Below, in pieces: positions 25,495 to 35,290 of a DNA stretch of 64,000 nucleotides. The stretch is from Acidobacteriota bacterium (lineage in GTDB: Bacteria; Acidobacteriota; Terriglobia; Terriglobales; Acidobacteriaceae), in NCBI GenBank assembly GCA_003225175.1, contig QIBA01000036.1:1-64000 (forward strand). Reading direction: 5' to 3'. The position numbers were made by a program, and so were the translations under genes. Below the pieces are notes generated by a model that was not told the DNA's origin, ran no database searches, and worked only from the letters and a program-made list of their open reading frames with translations. The first letter of the stretch is position 1. The number at the start of each line of letters is the position of its first letter.

Positions 25495-26798
25495 AGGGAC
25501 TCCTTCCATCTGAGAAGTCTGATGGAACGCAAAAATGGGAGTGAAACTAACAGCAGCATCAGCGCCATCAGCGCGATCTGCACAACGATCACCTGTCGCA
25601 AACTGGAGTGGAACGTGTAAATCAGAAAGACCAGCGCCCCGCTGATCAGCAGTTGCAGCCAGCCAGTATTGGCGATCTTTCGCGACATTTCATAAGTCAT
25701 CAGAACAACGGAAAGAGCGTAGAGTCCGGTTGCTGAGGCGTACAGACTCAGGAGCGGTTCGGCGGAGCGGAAACTTTCGCCCAGGATCAAGTGAATGATG
25801 AAGCCGGGAAACAGCGCGAGCACGCCGATGAATCCAATCGAAATTCCCAGTACGATCAGCAGTGGTAAAAGCAGCACTTGTCTCCTGTCCTCGTCCTTTG
25901 CGGCGGCGCTGATGGGGAACATCGCACTAACGATCGACCACGCGGCGAAGTACAACACTCTGCCCACGAGCGCAACCGCGGCATAAAGACCTGCCAGTTC
26001 GGCGGTAAAGAAGTGCTTTACCAAAATAATATCGATGTTGTTGATGATTACCTGCCCGATGAAGAAGACAATCGCCTGAATGCCTTCTCCGAAAGATGCG
26101 GGGATAACTTCGCCCTCCTCAAGATTGCCGGCCTTCTGAACCTTCGCTCCGGGAATCAGGATCGCAGCTACAATGGACGCAGAGATCGCGCCAACCGCTC
26201 CCATTACCCCATATCCAAGTTCCACCAGCAGAATGGCCAAAGCCAGTTTGGAAGCCGCCTCCAAAATGTAGTTGCGAGAGAGCGATCCAAATTCGCACAG
26301 TCCCTGCATGTTGCCGCGCTTCACGCCAAGCGGCGTGTAAAACGTCATTCCCAGCGCAAACACTGCAATGAGCCACGAGTCAGACATCCGCAGGTACTCG
26401 GCGATTGGCTGCCTGGCAATTGTGAGGACGATTGCGATGGCTGCGCCAACCATCCATGCTTTCCGTCTGAGATCACGGAACACCGCGACTTTGCTGGACA
26501 TGACGGCATTGCGTGCGACGAACTTCGCGCACACCAGCTGAAATGACAGGCTCACCGAGGAAAGCAGCATGAGCAGAGTCACTACAGCAGCGACCTGGGC
26601 GAATAACGCTGGTCCAAGCAGGCGCGCCATACTGACGTTGAATCCGAAGTTGATGCTGGCGACGAGCACTGAGCCGGCCAGCATCACGATGCTTCCGCCC
26701 AGCACGCGCGACGCGGCTCCCCTCTCAATCCAGTCGGCGCAACGCACGCGCCATCCGCCGCGAAGCGGTAGGGAAATTGTGTCGGAACCTGAATTCAT
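25491..26798 (-). CDS. Polysaccharide flippase (Wzx/MOP superfamily)
   Basis: The 435-residue protein has about 12-14 hydrophobic segments and matches the MOP exporter superfamily that flips undecaprenyl-linked oligosaccharides to the periplasm. Typical features are the N-terminal GSIVMLAGSVLVASINFGFNVSMARLLGP (helix 1 with the LLGP turn) and paired helix repeats. It lacks any ATPase. It lies in a minus-strand group with sugar-nucleotide-like genes and a TPR outer membrane protein, supporting a glycan product. Confidence 0.85.
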   Translation of the reverse strand: MNSGSDTISLPLRGGWRVRCADWIERGAASRVLGGSIVMLAGSVLVASINFGFNVSMARLLGPALFAQVAAVVTLLMLLSSVSLSFQLVCAKFVARNAVMSSKVAVFRDLRRKAWMVGAAIAIVLTIARQPIAEYLRMSDSWLIAVFALGMTFYTPLGVKRGNMQGLCEFGSLSRNYILEAASKLALAILLVELGYGVMGAVGAISASIVAAILIPGAKVQKAGNLEEGEVIPASFGEGIQAIVFFIGQVIINNIDIILVKHFFTAELAGLYAAVALVGRVLYFAAWSIVSAMFPISAAAKDEDRRQVLLLPLLIVLGISIGFIGVLALFPGFIIHLILGESFRSAEPLLSLYASATGLYALSVVLMTYEMSRKIANTGWLQLLISGALVFLIYTFHSSLRQVIVVQIALMALMLLLVSLPFLRSIRLLRWKESL

Positions 26799-26900
26799 TG
26801 CGGAGAGATGCCGGCGCGTGTTTTAGCCCTTTGCTCTGTGTGCCAGCATCGTTCGGTGCTGCTGCTTTGGATGTCGAAATCTTCCCAGAAGAGGTCTGAC

Positions 26901-27299
26901 TCAAGCGGCCATCGGAAGCTCCTCGGCGGCTCGCTTGGGATAAGGCGAAATCGATTGCATCGCATTTGGCAGAAATCCAGAGAAGCTTCGAGCTGCTTCA
27001 GTTGAGTTCGCGTAGATCTCGAACAGGCGGTCGGTGCGCGTCAGCTCCAGCACCATGCTTGCCTGCCGCGAAGGAGACGCCAGCTTCAGATCGCCATCGC
27101 GCTTCATTACCTCCGCAACACACCGGAGCAGCATTTCGACACCCGCGGCATCGAGCTGCTTTACCTGCGACAGATCGAAGACAAGCTGCGGACGGTCTGA
27201 GGTTACGAAGGGCTGCACATCGGCAAAGAACCTTTGCGCCTCGTGGCGGTTCACTCTTTCCGGCATCCTCTTCACGACTACTGGCCTACTGGTTTCCAT
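26901..27299 (-). CDS. STAS-domain protein lacking the usual phospho-Ser
   Basis: The 132-residue protein has a STAS domain (about 5-110) like anti-sigma-factor antagonists: QLVFDLSQVKQLDAAGVEMLLR is the characteristic strand-helix. The Ser that is phosphorylated in SpoIIAA-type proteins is replaced by Ala-Ala (51-52). It may therefore be a constitutive or scaffold STAS. Its start overlaps the end of the upstream nucleotidyltransferase-like gene by 14 nt, so they are coupled. The C-terminal 25 residues are extra. Confidence 0.8.
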   Translation of the reverse strand: METSRPVVVKRMPERVNRHEAQRFFADVQPFVTSDRPQLVFDLSQVKQLDAAGVEMLLRCVAEVMKRDGDLKLASPSRQASMVLELTRTDRLFEIYANSTEAARSFSGFLPNAMQSISPYPKRAAEELPMAA

Positions 27300-28458
27300 A
27301 TTCCCTCATTCGTGTGACGACACTTGGAGTCAACGGCTGACGCTCCTGTGTTACCGGCCGCGCTACGGCACGCGGATCGAAGCCGCTCTCCCCACTCTCC
27401 GGACAGGGCCGCGTTTCCTTGATCTTGCGCTCGCCAAACAATTTCGCGAACATCTGGTGCGGCACGAAGCTTACAAGGCGCGAAGCATCGCGAACCGTCC
27501 GCCAGAACGACGACGCGGGAACAACTGAAACCAGGGTCTTGTCCTCCATCTCGAGTTCCGCCGCGTGCTTCAGGCTTGCGATGCGATTGGAACCGACAAT
27601 CGAGTGCACGAGATCAAGTCCGGCTCCGAGATAGGAAAACGGAAGCAACGTACTTGCTTCCACCACAGTCCCGCAATCCACCACACTGTGATGTTCCAGT
27701 GAGCTGCCACGAGTAATCAACGAGCCTGAACGAACTCTCGTGAATGGTCCGATATAACACGGCGCGACCAGGCGAACGTCGCCCTCGATTTTGGCTGCTT
27801 GCCCCACCCAAACGCCGGGGCGAAACTGCTCGCCTTGTGGTTGAATCGAGGTCTTCTGTAAGAGGCTATCGAGCGTCAGCCGGCGCAGATCGGCAAGGGT
27901 CTGCAGTCGATTCACGTATCCGCTGGTCACGAATGAACGCGACTGCACGCGCACTTTTCCCAGCTTGTTGCGCAACAAAAAAGCGGCATCATTGCGCCGC
28001 GAGCCGGAGAGAACAAAAAAGTCGAGTGGGCCGTCAGCATCGACGACCTGCGTAATATGATTGCGCTGGTCAAGATGGAATTGGAGCAGCGGATCAATTT
28101 CCACTTCTGCATAAGCTCCCAGGCGCACGACCAAGACGAGCTCAGCGCCATCATGAGCCAGGTGATCGAACTCCTCCTCTGAGGCTCGCCAGAGCTGAGT
28201 ATCCGCAACGTTTTGCCACTTGACCCCTGGAGGATAGCAATCATCGACCAATGGCGCGCGTGCCGCACTGAGCACCGAAACCGAATCGACTCCGGCGCAT
28301 TTCAAGCGATCGACAACGCGATGCAGCACCGGCTGTCCTAATACCGGAAGAACAGCGAGCGGCGTTCCAGCAAAGTTTTCTGAAGAATCGAGGACAGGGG
28401 TCGCGCGATCGTTCCCTTCGCCCGCCAGTCCGAGCAGAACAATTGCTCTTACATCCAT
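27286..28458 (-). CDS. Sugar nucleotidyltransferase-like protein (GlmU-type layout)
   Basis: This 390-residue protein starts at ATG 28458. The N-terminal half resembles NDP-sugar transferases (IVLLG..., AVLPVLGQPVLHRVVDRL) but lacks the GxGTRL motif that binds the nucleotide. The C-terminal half (about 205-320) shows left-handed beta-helix-like repeats (VWVGQAAKIEGDVRLVAPCYIGPFTRV). It may be a regulator or a non-catalytic partner. It is coupled to the STAS gene and lies downstream of the TPR/barrel gene in the envelope group. Confidence 0.7.
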   Translation of the reverse strand: MDVRAIVLLGLAGEGNDRATPVLDSSENFAGTPLAVLPVLGQPVLHRVVDRLKCAGVDSVSVLSAARAPLVDDCYPPGVKWQNVADTQLWRASEEEFDHLAHDGAELVLVVRLGAYAEVEIDPLLQFHLDQRNHITQVVDADGPLDFFVLSGSRRNDAAFLLRNKLGKVRVQSRSFVTSGYVNRLQTLADLRRLTLDSLLQKTSIQPQGEQFRPGVWVGQAAKIEGDVRLVAPCYIGPFTRVRSGSLITRGSSLEHHSVVDCGTVVEASTLLPFSYLGAGLDLVHSIVGSNRIASLKHAAELEMEDKTLVSVVPASSFWRTVRDASRLVSFVPHQMFAKLFGERKIKETRPCPESGESGFDPRAVARPVTQERQPLTPSVVTRMREYGNQ

Positions 28459-28631
28459 CGCAGCCACCGCCGCGCAGTAGCGCATGGTTTCGGGAAGGCT
28501 GTCGGCTTCAGCCGTGCCGTTAAAGTCGCACGCAATGCGTCCGGTTTTAGCCGCTGCGGTCTGGTAGCGCAGCGCGAATGAAGAACCGCCGCGATTCGAT
28601 TGCTGCAGGAAGAAAGGCCTGCCTCAGAGGC

Positions 28632-28690
28632 TAAAGGCGAATGATTCAAGCCTTTATTAACGGCTCGGCTAAAGCCGGTGCCCCCCCATA
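28632..28690. repeat. Hairpin-forming stretch between the TPR and nucleotidyltransferase genes
   Basis: TAAAGGC and GCCTTTA (28632-28638, 28650-28656) pair perfectly around an 11-nt loop, followed by a CGGCT...AGCCG inverted sequence to 28676. The 28459-28781 stretch contains no convincing gene. The hairpins could end or attenuate the long TPR transcript. Confidence 0.4.
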
Positions 28691-28781
28691 ATGCCGCACT
28701 TGGCAGAATGGCAGCCGGTACGCGCGACGGCGGTGCATCAGTTATGAGATCACTTCTAGTTTCCATCGAGCCCTTCTGGTC

Positions 28782-31700
28782 TTAAAAAAGCGTCAGACGA
28801 ATTACCGGTACAATCTCCGTCTGTCCGTGGCCAGCCAAGTTAAAGAAGTTCTGTTGTTGGATGCCGGCCGAGAACCGTATGGGGTACTCGACGGCAAATT
28901 CACCTGCTCCGTCACGCTGGTTCTGGCGTAACGGCTTTAGGTAAGAGATGTAGATTCCGCTCTGCACGTTGTCATATGCGTGTAACAACGGGTCCTTACC
29001 CCGCCCCGACTGCCATGCAAAATTTCCATTTACCGTCCATTTTTCAGTGGGACGATATTCAAAGCTGCCGGCCGGGATAAAGGCTTGGGCGCGTGCATAT
29101 TGCGGCGCCTGCACCTTCCACGAGCGGATCATCTGCACCATCGGAGTGAGCGTCCACTTCTGTCCAAACTTGCGCTCGAATCCGATGTATGACGAAGTGG
29201 AGAAGAACTCGCTTACCACGGGACTGAACTGCAGGTCACGAATTGTGTATCCCGTGACTAGTGCATTCTTGCCCCACGGACGGCCAACGGTGAAGTCGAT
29301 GCGGGCTCCCTTTTCTCCGGAGCTCAAATTTTGCAAAGTGAACGGGCCAGCCTCGTGGTACGCCTGCCCGCGGATCGTGAGCGCATTGAACAACGGGCTG
29401 CTGGATAAATACAGGAACTGGCGAAACAGATCCTGATTCACGTCGAACTTCGAACGCTCGTTCGAATCGCGACGAACGGTAAATTGCAGTCCGGTACTGA
29501 AGTCGAATCTTGCGCTGCCTAGGCGCAGAACGGGATTGATTCCAGCGTTGAAGTTGTAATTGTTGGTGCTTGTATCGACCACACGGGCGGCAAACGGCAG
29601 CGAATAGTTGCCGGAGTAATGGTCGAGCTGGAAGAACCCACCCACAACCGGAATTCCCTCCGGATGATAGCGATAGCCTTGCGTAAACTGCGTCTCGACA
29701 AGACGTCGGCCGCTCGGCAGTTGCGCGCTGTTCCCGCTGAGTCCGAAGAGTTTGGCGTCGGTCACGTAGATGGTCAGGTCATCGAAAACGGGCGCCACGG
29801 AGAAATCCGATAGCACATTCACCTTGCTGTTGAGCGGAATGCCCTGTTCGCCTGCGGCTTCATGCAGGCTTCGCTGCACTTCAAGATTTTCGTTCTCCGG
29901 CGCCAGCGCGTTCGCGCGCGCAAAGGCATTGACGGCATTTGGCATGTCATGGCGCATGCGGTAAATCGCGCCTTCGGCCAGCATGTAGTCGTAGTTGTCC
30001 ACGTACTGATCGCGGCTGCCGAGGCTCGCGAGATACTGCTCGGCCTGGCGATCGTCGCCTTGGGCCAGCGCAACGTTGGCCATTCCGATGGCAACTTGCT
30101 CCTCGGCGGCCCCTGATTCCTTCGCTCGTTCATACAGTTTCTGCGCCAGATCGAAGTCGTTCATCGAGAGGAATATGTTGCCGGCGGCAACCAGATCATC
30201 GGCGGTCGCCGGAGCAGCCTCACCTACGCGCGCCTCGGTGAATCCCAGCGATATCTGCTGGCGAGCGTCGTCATACTTGTGCTGATTTGCGAACAGGCGC
30301 GCGAAGGCCAGCCGCGTCTCTACGCGATTCGCATCCGGAGCATCGAGAGCGCGCATGAAACGTTGCTGCGCTGCGTCCCTTTCTCCAAGCAATAGGAGAG
30401 CATCGCCAGTAGCAAGCAGCACGGCGCCCTGGTCCGGGCCTTGCTCTTCGGCGAGCTTCACGTCTTCGAGCGTCTCCGCCCGCATCTTCAGTTCGGCTTC
30501 AGCATGAGCGCGCTGCGCGTACAGGAACGGATCATCTGGCTGTTCACGGATAGCGATCGTTAACTGGTCAATGGCCGGACGATACTTATGTTCGTAATAG
30601 AGCGTATCGGCGAGGGCAATGTGAAGCGAAACGTCGCTGGGAGCCAGTGCAATTGCTGCGCGATATTCGGTCTCGGCCTTCTGCAACTGGCGGAGCTGAC
30701 GATATGCAGTTGCCTTCACCTCGTGAATCGGCGCTGAGGTACCAAGAAGCTTCTCCGCCTGTCCCACCTGATCAAGTGCAGCATGAGCACGGTGCAGCTC
30801 CAAATTCGAGAACGCTGCGCCTAAACGCGCGCTGCCATTGTTCGGCTGCAATTTGAGTGCCTGATCGAAATCGACGATCGCGGCCTCGGCATCCTGCAGA
30901 TCGTTCAAGACATAACCGCGGTTCACGTACGCTTCGGCCATCTTGGGATCGCGTTGCAGTGCGCGACCATAGTCATCGACTGCTTTGTCGAGCAAGCCCT
31001 GCTGTTTGTGAACATGGCCCGCGAGCAGCGGAAAGTTTGGCTCCTTTGGCAGTACGACTTCATAGCGTGATGCCAGCGCGAGGGTATCGTCGTAACGGCC
31101 GAGGTTATAGAGAGAATATGCCAGGTAGACCGCGCCATCGAGATCGTTGGGACGTTGAGCCAGAACCTTGTATCCGAATTGGGCCGACTCTCGATACTTA
31201 CCTTCAAAGAATACCGAGCGCTCCCACTCCCGCTGGATGCGGGGATCGTCCATCATCGCCGGGGTACTGCGATGAACCCACGTCTTAGCCAAAACAAACT
31301 TGTGATTCTGAATGGCCGCGTTGGAACCGCCGGCGATAATCGCGGCATTCTGCGGAGCTAGTTTGTAGCCCTGTTCATAAGCCACCTCGGCCTCATCGAG
31401 GCGATCGAGCGAGGTGTACATGTCGCCCAGTGCCAGATAAGGGATGTAATCGTCCGGATAGAGCTTTGCCATCTCATGGAAGTACTGCTCCGCTTGCGGG
31501 ACCTTACCGGAGTCGCGCATGAGATATCCGAGGCTCTCATAGGCATAACGGTTCTTCGGGTCGTGCTTCAGCACTGCAAGATACGCCTGCTCTGCTTCAG
31601 CTTTCTTTTGCATGATCCATAGCAGGTTGGCGTATTGCAGTTCGATATTGGAATTGTTGGGATCAAGCTTCATCGCGTCCTGCAGGTCTTTTTCGGCGGC

Positions 31701-33077
31701 GTTGTAATCATTGCCGCCCATCGCGATGGAAGCCCGCACCCGCAGGAATTCGGCCCTCTGCGGCCCCTCAACCTGGATCTTGTTGATCTCTTGCTCCGCT
31801 AGAGCGATCTGCTGCTGTGCCGCGGCACGGTTTCCCAGTCCTTTATAGATCTCAGAAAGGTTGAGCCGAAGTTCGATCGGGAAGATCTGGCCTTCGGGTA
31901 CATCTTCCGGCATATGTGCCAATGCAGCTTCGTACTCAGAGGCGGCAAGGGCATCTTTGCTCTGCATTTTGGCGAACCCCGCGCGCACAGCGTGCAAGCG
32001 GTAGTGATTGGGATCGATGGTGGCGGCGCGTTCGATGAACTGCTCCGTCTTTGCGGAATCGTTCAAGTGCATCCAGGCTTGGGCCGCGCTTAATTGCGCG
32101 TTGATGTTCTTTGGATCGGCATTCGCATAGCGGTCATAAGTCTCCGCTGCTTCCTTCTTCATGCCGGCGAGTTCATAGGTATATCCGAGGTCCGCGAGCA
32201 GATCGGGCTTCTGCGAAGGAGCGCTTCTGAGAGTGGCAATGGCTCCCTGGTAGTCGTGTGACTCGCGCTGAAAATTCGCGACTGCGCGGAAGATGTCGAT
32301 GTTGTTCGGATCGCGGTGGCGAGCCAGATCAAGTAGCTCCTTCGCCTTGGCCGTATCCTTCAGCTTCATATAGCCGATCGCCATCAGTAATTCGGAGTGA
32401 GCTGAAGGCTTGATCTGCTCGGCATGCTGCAGGATCTGGAGCGCCTGCCGAATATCGCCGCTCTGCATGAAGAGCTCGCCGGCCATCATCTGGTCGTCGA
32501 CGCGGTTCGGGTACTTCGCGATTACGTCGAGCAGCATCCGCTTGGCATCGTTAACACGTCCTTGGCGAAAGTAAGTCTGAGCGAGGCCAGAGAGACCTTC
32601 AGCAGCATTCGGAGAGATCTGCAATCCGCGCTTATAAGCATTCTCAGAATCGGAGAGGTGCCCAGAGAGCCGGGCAGCGTATCCCAAAGTGAACCACCTT
32701 CCCGGATCTCCTGGAGCCATTTCAATTGCGCGCTTGGCATGCGCGTATGCGACCGCAGCATTGTTATGGCGAAGCGCCTCGTCGGCAGCACGCTGCTCAC
32801 GCTGCACCGAAATGCTCTCGCCGAACGTGCCAATACCGGACTCCTGCTGCTGTGTCGATTGCATCGGCACAGAGGCGCCTTTGCCCGCCTTCTTCCGTGG
32901 CGCTTGCGCTTGTTGCTGCTGCGGCTGAGTCTGTTGACCGCCAACTTCCCATGTCTGGGCCGACATGGAAACAGCGAACGCAAAAAGTAAAATGAGAGCT
33001 CTTCGAAAGACCGGGGCAAATCTTGGGAACATGAGAGTGGGCGCGAAAATGGGATTTATGTAACTGCTCTTCTTCAT
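28782..33077 (-). CDS. Giant TPR protein with C-terminal outer-membrane beta-barrel
   Basis: The protein has 1431 residues. An N-terminal hydrophobic signal (about 23-43, RALILLFAFAVSMSAQ) is followed by a Gln-rich linker and some twenty or more TPR-like repeats (about 95-1070). The last ~350 residues look like an outer-membrane beta-barrel: alternating Tyr/Phe/Gly-rich strands (YRYHPEG, GYTIRDLQFSP, FIPAGSFEYRP) and a terminal Phe. TPR plus barrel is the layout of PgaA/BcsC-type exopolysaccharide exporters, but with far more TPRs. The start is the ATG at 33077. It heads the minus-strand group and is divergent from the four-gene operon. Confidence 0.85.
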   Translation of the reverse strand: MKKSSYINPIFAPTLMFPRFAPVFRRALILLFAFAVSMSAQTWEVGGQQTQPQQQQAQAPRKKAGKGASVPMQSTQQQESGIGTFGESISVQREQRAADEALRHNNAAVAYAHAKRAIEMAPGDPGRWFTLGYAARLSGHLSDSENAYKRGLQISPNAAEGLSGLAQTYFRQGRVNDAKRMLLDVIAKYPNRVDDQMMAGELFMQSGDIRQALQILQHAEQIKPSAHSELLMAIGYMKLKDTAKAKELLDLARHRDPNNIDIFRAVANFQRESHDYQGAIATLRSAPSQKPDLLADLGYTYELAGMKKEAAETYDRYANADPKNINAQLSAAQAWMHLNDSAKTEQFIERAATIDPNHYRLHAVRAGFAKMQSKDALAASEYEAALAHMPEDVPEGQIFPIELRLNLSEIYKGLGNRAAAQQQIALAEQEINKIQVEGPQRAEFLRVRASIAMGGNDYNAAEKDLQDAMKLDPNNSNIELQYANLLWIMQKKAEAEQAYLAVLKHDPKNRYAYESLGYLMRDSGKVPQAEQYFHEMAKLYPDDYIPYLALGDMYTSLDRLDEAEVAYEQGYKLAPQNAAIIAGGSNAAIQNHKFVLAKTWVHRSTPAMMDDPRIQREWERSVFFEGKYRESAQFGYKVLAQRPNDLDGAVYLAYSLYNLGRYDDTLALASRYEVVLPKEPNFPLLAGHVHKQQGLLDKAVDDYGRALQRDPKMAEAYVNRGYVLNDLQDAEAAIVDFDQALKLQPNNGSARLGAAFSNLELHRAHAALDQVGQAEKLLGTSAPIHEVKATAYRQLRQLQKAETEYRAAIALAPSDVSLHIALADTLYYEHKYRPAIDQLTIAIREQPDDPFLYAQRAHAEAELKMRAETLEDVKLAEEQGPDQGAVLLATGDALLLLGERDAAQQRFMRALDAPDANRVETRLAFARLFANQHKYDDARQQISLGFTEARVGEAAPATADDLVAAGNIFLSMNDFDLAQKLYERAKESGAAEEQVAIGMANVALAQGDDRQAEQYLASLGSRDQYVDNYDYMLAEGAIYRMRHDMPNAVNAFARANALAPENENLEVQRSLHEAAGEQGIPLNSKVNVLSDFSVAPVFDDLTIYVTDAKLFGLSGNSAQLPSGRRLVETQFTQGYRYHPEGIPVVGGFFQLDHYSGNYSLPFAARVVDTSTNNYNFNAGINPVLRLGSARFDFSTGLQFTVRRDSNERSKFDVNQDLFRQFLYLSSSPLFNALTIRGQAYHEAGPFTLQNLSSGEKGARIDFTVGRPWGKNALVTGYTIRDLQFSPVVSEFFSTSSYIGFERKFGQKWTLTPMVQMIRSWKVQAPQYARAQAFIPAGSFEYRPTEKWTVNGNFAWQSGRGKDPLLHAYDNVQSGIYISYLKPLRQNQRDGAGEFAVEYPIRFSAGIQQQNFFNLAGHGQTEIVPVIRLTLF

Positions 33078-33517
33078 CTCTGCTTGAGGTGCGTATTGCT
33101 TGGCTGATCGTTTGCTTGGCTGATGCAGACCGACCGGCAGATTTGGCTACGTCGCTCGTGCAGCAGCTCTGCCGGCAACTTCCTTGGATGCAGGCAGAGT
33201 CTCTAAGAGTTAGCAGCTAAGGTGAAAAAGCAGCAGAAAGGCAGCGGGAAAGGCAGCGATTAGCAATTAGCAATTAGCCAACCCAAATCTGCTTTAAGCT
33301 CCCCATCAGTCTGCCACGAACGGCAGATACACACTAGCAGTGAGGGACGGCGCAGGCTCCCCCGCTCTTCGCTAATTGCTAATCGCTGCCTTTTCGCTGC
33401 CGTTGCTAATCGCTAATTGCTAATTGCTAATCGCTGCCCTCCCACCAGAGCTGCCGGAAAACCCGAGCTGCCGAAATGGAATCAAAACTTACCCTGTAAG
33501 CACTCTTCTGGAGGCGT
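33078..33517. other. Divergent intergenic region with heptad arrays
   Basis: This 440-nt region separates the two divergent envelope gene groups and must hold both promoters. It contains heptads AGCAATT/AGC at 33259-33280 and inverted GCTAATT/GCTAATC arrays at 33367-33394 and 33403-33437, which can pair into a long hairpin. Promoter elements could not be assigned. Confidence 0.6.
33241..33437. repeat. Large inverted heptad element between divergent operons
   Basis: Left arm: GGCAGCGATTAGCAATT and following units up to 33280. Right arms: TAATTGCTAATCGCTGCC (about 33372-33390) and again 33410-33437. The right arm is present twice, suggesting growth by duplication. The loop is about 85 nt. Confidence 0.7.
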
Positions 33518-35290
33518 GTGTTGCTTTTAAGTTCCACCACTTTCCCCGTTACTACTAAACGTCTGCCGGTCTTCGGATGGCTGCTTCTGCTCGCGCTTGC
33601 TGCCCATGCGCCGCTATTGCTGTTTCAGTTGCCGCAAGGCTCGTTCGACGCGAACACGCACATGTTTTTCGCGGATCACTATGCTCACCATTGGTTCAAT
33701 CCCTGGAATGAGAAGTGGTTTGCGGGATTCTCGCAGACGACATATCCCCCGCTGGTGCATCAGCTCATCGCTCTGTTCTCACACCTCGTTGGACTAAACT
33801 TCGCGTACACCATCGTGCAGATGCTGATCATCCTGCTGTTGCCGATCGGCGTCTATCGCTACGCGCGTCTTTGGGTAAGCGAGCGGGCTGCGCTCTATGC
33901 TGCCATCGGCAGCATCTTCCTGGGATCGCTCGTCCAGATGGTGTACCAAAGTGGGCAGATCAATACCACCTTCGCCTCGGTAATGCTGCTGAACTCACTG
34001 CCGTTCTTTTACATATGGATTCGTGAAGGGAGTCTGCTCGCGTTCTGCAAGGGCCTGGCCATTTTCCTTGTAGGTTGCGCAGGACATCACGTCAGTATGT
34101 TCTTCGCCACGCCGTTCTTCGCACTGCCAATTATCTGGTTGGCCTTCATCGATCACCGCGAAGACCGGGCTGATGCCACTCTTGGCCGGGTAGCCGCACG
34201 AACCGCGATCTTTGCCGGCATCGCCGCCATTGGGGTTTTGATGGTTCTGCTGCCCTACTTCGTCGAGTTCTATTACAACCCCATCAAGCAGGCTCCGATT
34301 TACCACGAGAGCCGTGCCAACTACATCCTCGAGCCCACTCTGGGAATGAACTTCTGGGTTATTCCGACCGGGGCATTAATACTTGCTATACCGTTCATCT
34401 TCTGGCGTGGTGCCACGGACAAGCGTTTACGTCCATTGTTCCTATTCTGGTGGCTGGTAGCCATGATCGGATTGGGCGGCACGACCCCGATTCCAAAGAT
34501 TGTTTTCGGTACCCGAATCTGGGAGATTCTGACCTACGAGCGCTTCACATATTGGGCCACGCTAATGGCGCTTCCCTTCGCCGGATTGATTGCAGAATGG
34601 TTGATTGATCGCTTCCGCGGAAAAGCCATTGCCGGTCTCGCTCTCGCTTCCGTGCTCTCGGGCGCTGGAGCGCTGGCATGGCTGCATGCCAATCCCATTC
34701 AATCGGGAAGCTTCAGCATTGACGACGTGATCGGCTTCCTGAATCGGGACGATCACGCCAAATTCCGTTACATTACGCTCGGATTTGGAATGCAGCTCGC
34801 GCGCGTCGGCGTGCTGGCCAATGCAAGTTCAGTGGACGGCGATTACAACTCCGGGCGGCTGCTGCCGGAGCTGATGGCCGGAGGCTCCGCCCAGCTCACC
34901 AACGCAAAATATTTCCGCAACGGCATGGAAGCGCTGCGCTCCATGCTGAAGCACGCAGACCATTATGGGCTGAAATACATCTTCGTCCGCGATCGCTACT
35001 ACGAGCCTCTGCTGGCATTCGGGGGATGGCGGCAGGCCGAAGTCTATGACAACGGCAACATCACTCTGTGGACGAAGGAGAGTGTTCCGCCCGCGCACAA
35101 GATCACTCCGCCTGCGGGAGCAGTGCCAAGTCCGTTTCTTAGCTTGCTCTGGGGAACGCTGCCGATGGCCACAGTGGTCTTCGCTTTGGCGCTGCTGATT
35201 CTGTTCCCAGAGCGCCGTCGTCAGGCTGAGACGATCAACTTTCCCGCAACTGCCGCGGCCGAGCCGGTCGTTCTTCGGGAGGCCCAGTAA
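33518..35290 (+). CDS. Polytopic membrane protein (PTPS-related/GT-C-like)
   Basis: This 590-residue protein has about 11-13 membrane helices and a C-terminal periplasmic part. The N-terminal NTHMFFADHYAHHWFNPWNEKWFAGFSQTTYPPL region resembles the '6-pyruvoyl-tetrahydropterin synthase-related' membrane domain, which looks like a GT-C glycosyltransferase or polymer-synthesis protein with acidic and His residues in the first periplasmic loop. It probably acts on a lipid-linked sugar. Start GTG 33518 (TTG 33521 possible) after CTGGAGG. Its stop overlaps the next ATG by 1 nt, so it heads a tightly coupled operon. Confidence 0.7.
   Translation: MLLLSSTTFPVTTKRLPVFGWLLLLALAAHAPLLLFQLPQGSFDANTHMFFADHYAHHWFNPWNEKWFAGFSQTTYPPLVHQLIALFSHLVGLNFAYTIVQMLIILLLPIGVYRYARLWVSERAALYAAIGSIFLGSLVQMVYQSGQINTTFASVMLLNSLPFFYIWIREGSLLAFCKGLAIFLVGCAGHHVSMFFATPFFALPIIWLAFIDHREDRADATLGRVAARTAIFAGIAAIGVLMVLLPYFVEFYYNPIKQAPIYHESRANYILEPTLGMNFWVIPTGALILAIPFIFWRGATDKRLRPLFLFWWLVAMIGLGGTTPIPKIVFGTRIWEILTYERFTYWATLMALPFAGLIAEWLIDRFRGKAIAGLALASVLSGAGALAWLHANPIQSGSFSIDDVIGFLNRDDHAKFRYITLGFGMQLARVGVLANASSVDGDYNSGRLLPELMAGGSAQLTNAKYFRNGMEALRSMLKHADHYGLKYIFVRDRYYEPLLAFGGWRQAEVYDNGNITLWTKESVPPAHKITPPAGAVPSPFLSLLWGTLPMATVVFALALLILFPERRRQAETINFPATAAAEPVVLREAQ

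Noticed and set aside
25878-26546. 222-residue ORF antisense to the flippase
   Set aside because: Low-hydrophobicity, His/Arg-rich shadow of a membrane protein gene.
28449-28766. 105-residue minus-strand ORF between the TPR and transferase genes
   Set aside because: Low complexity, Arg/Ala-rich, covers the hairpin stretch and overlaps the better-supported transferase start.
33241-33437. Evenly spaced repeats as a CRISPR array
   Set aside because: Units are 7 bp, tandem and without spacers; no cas gene in the window.
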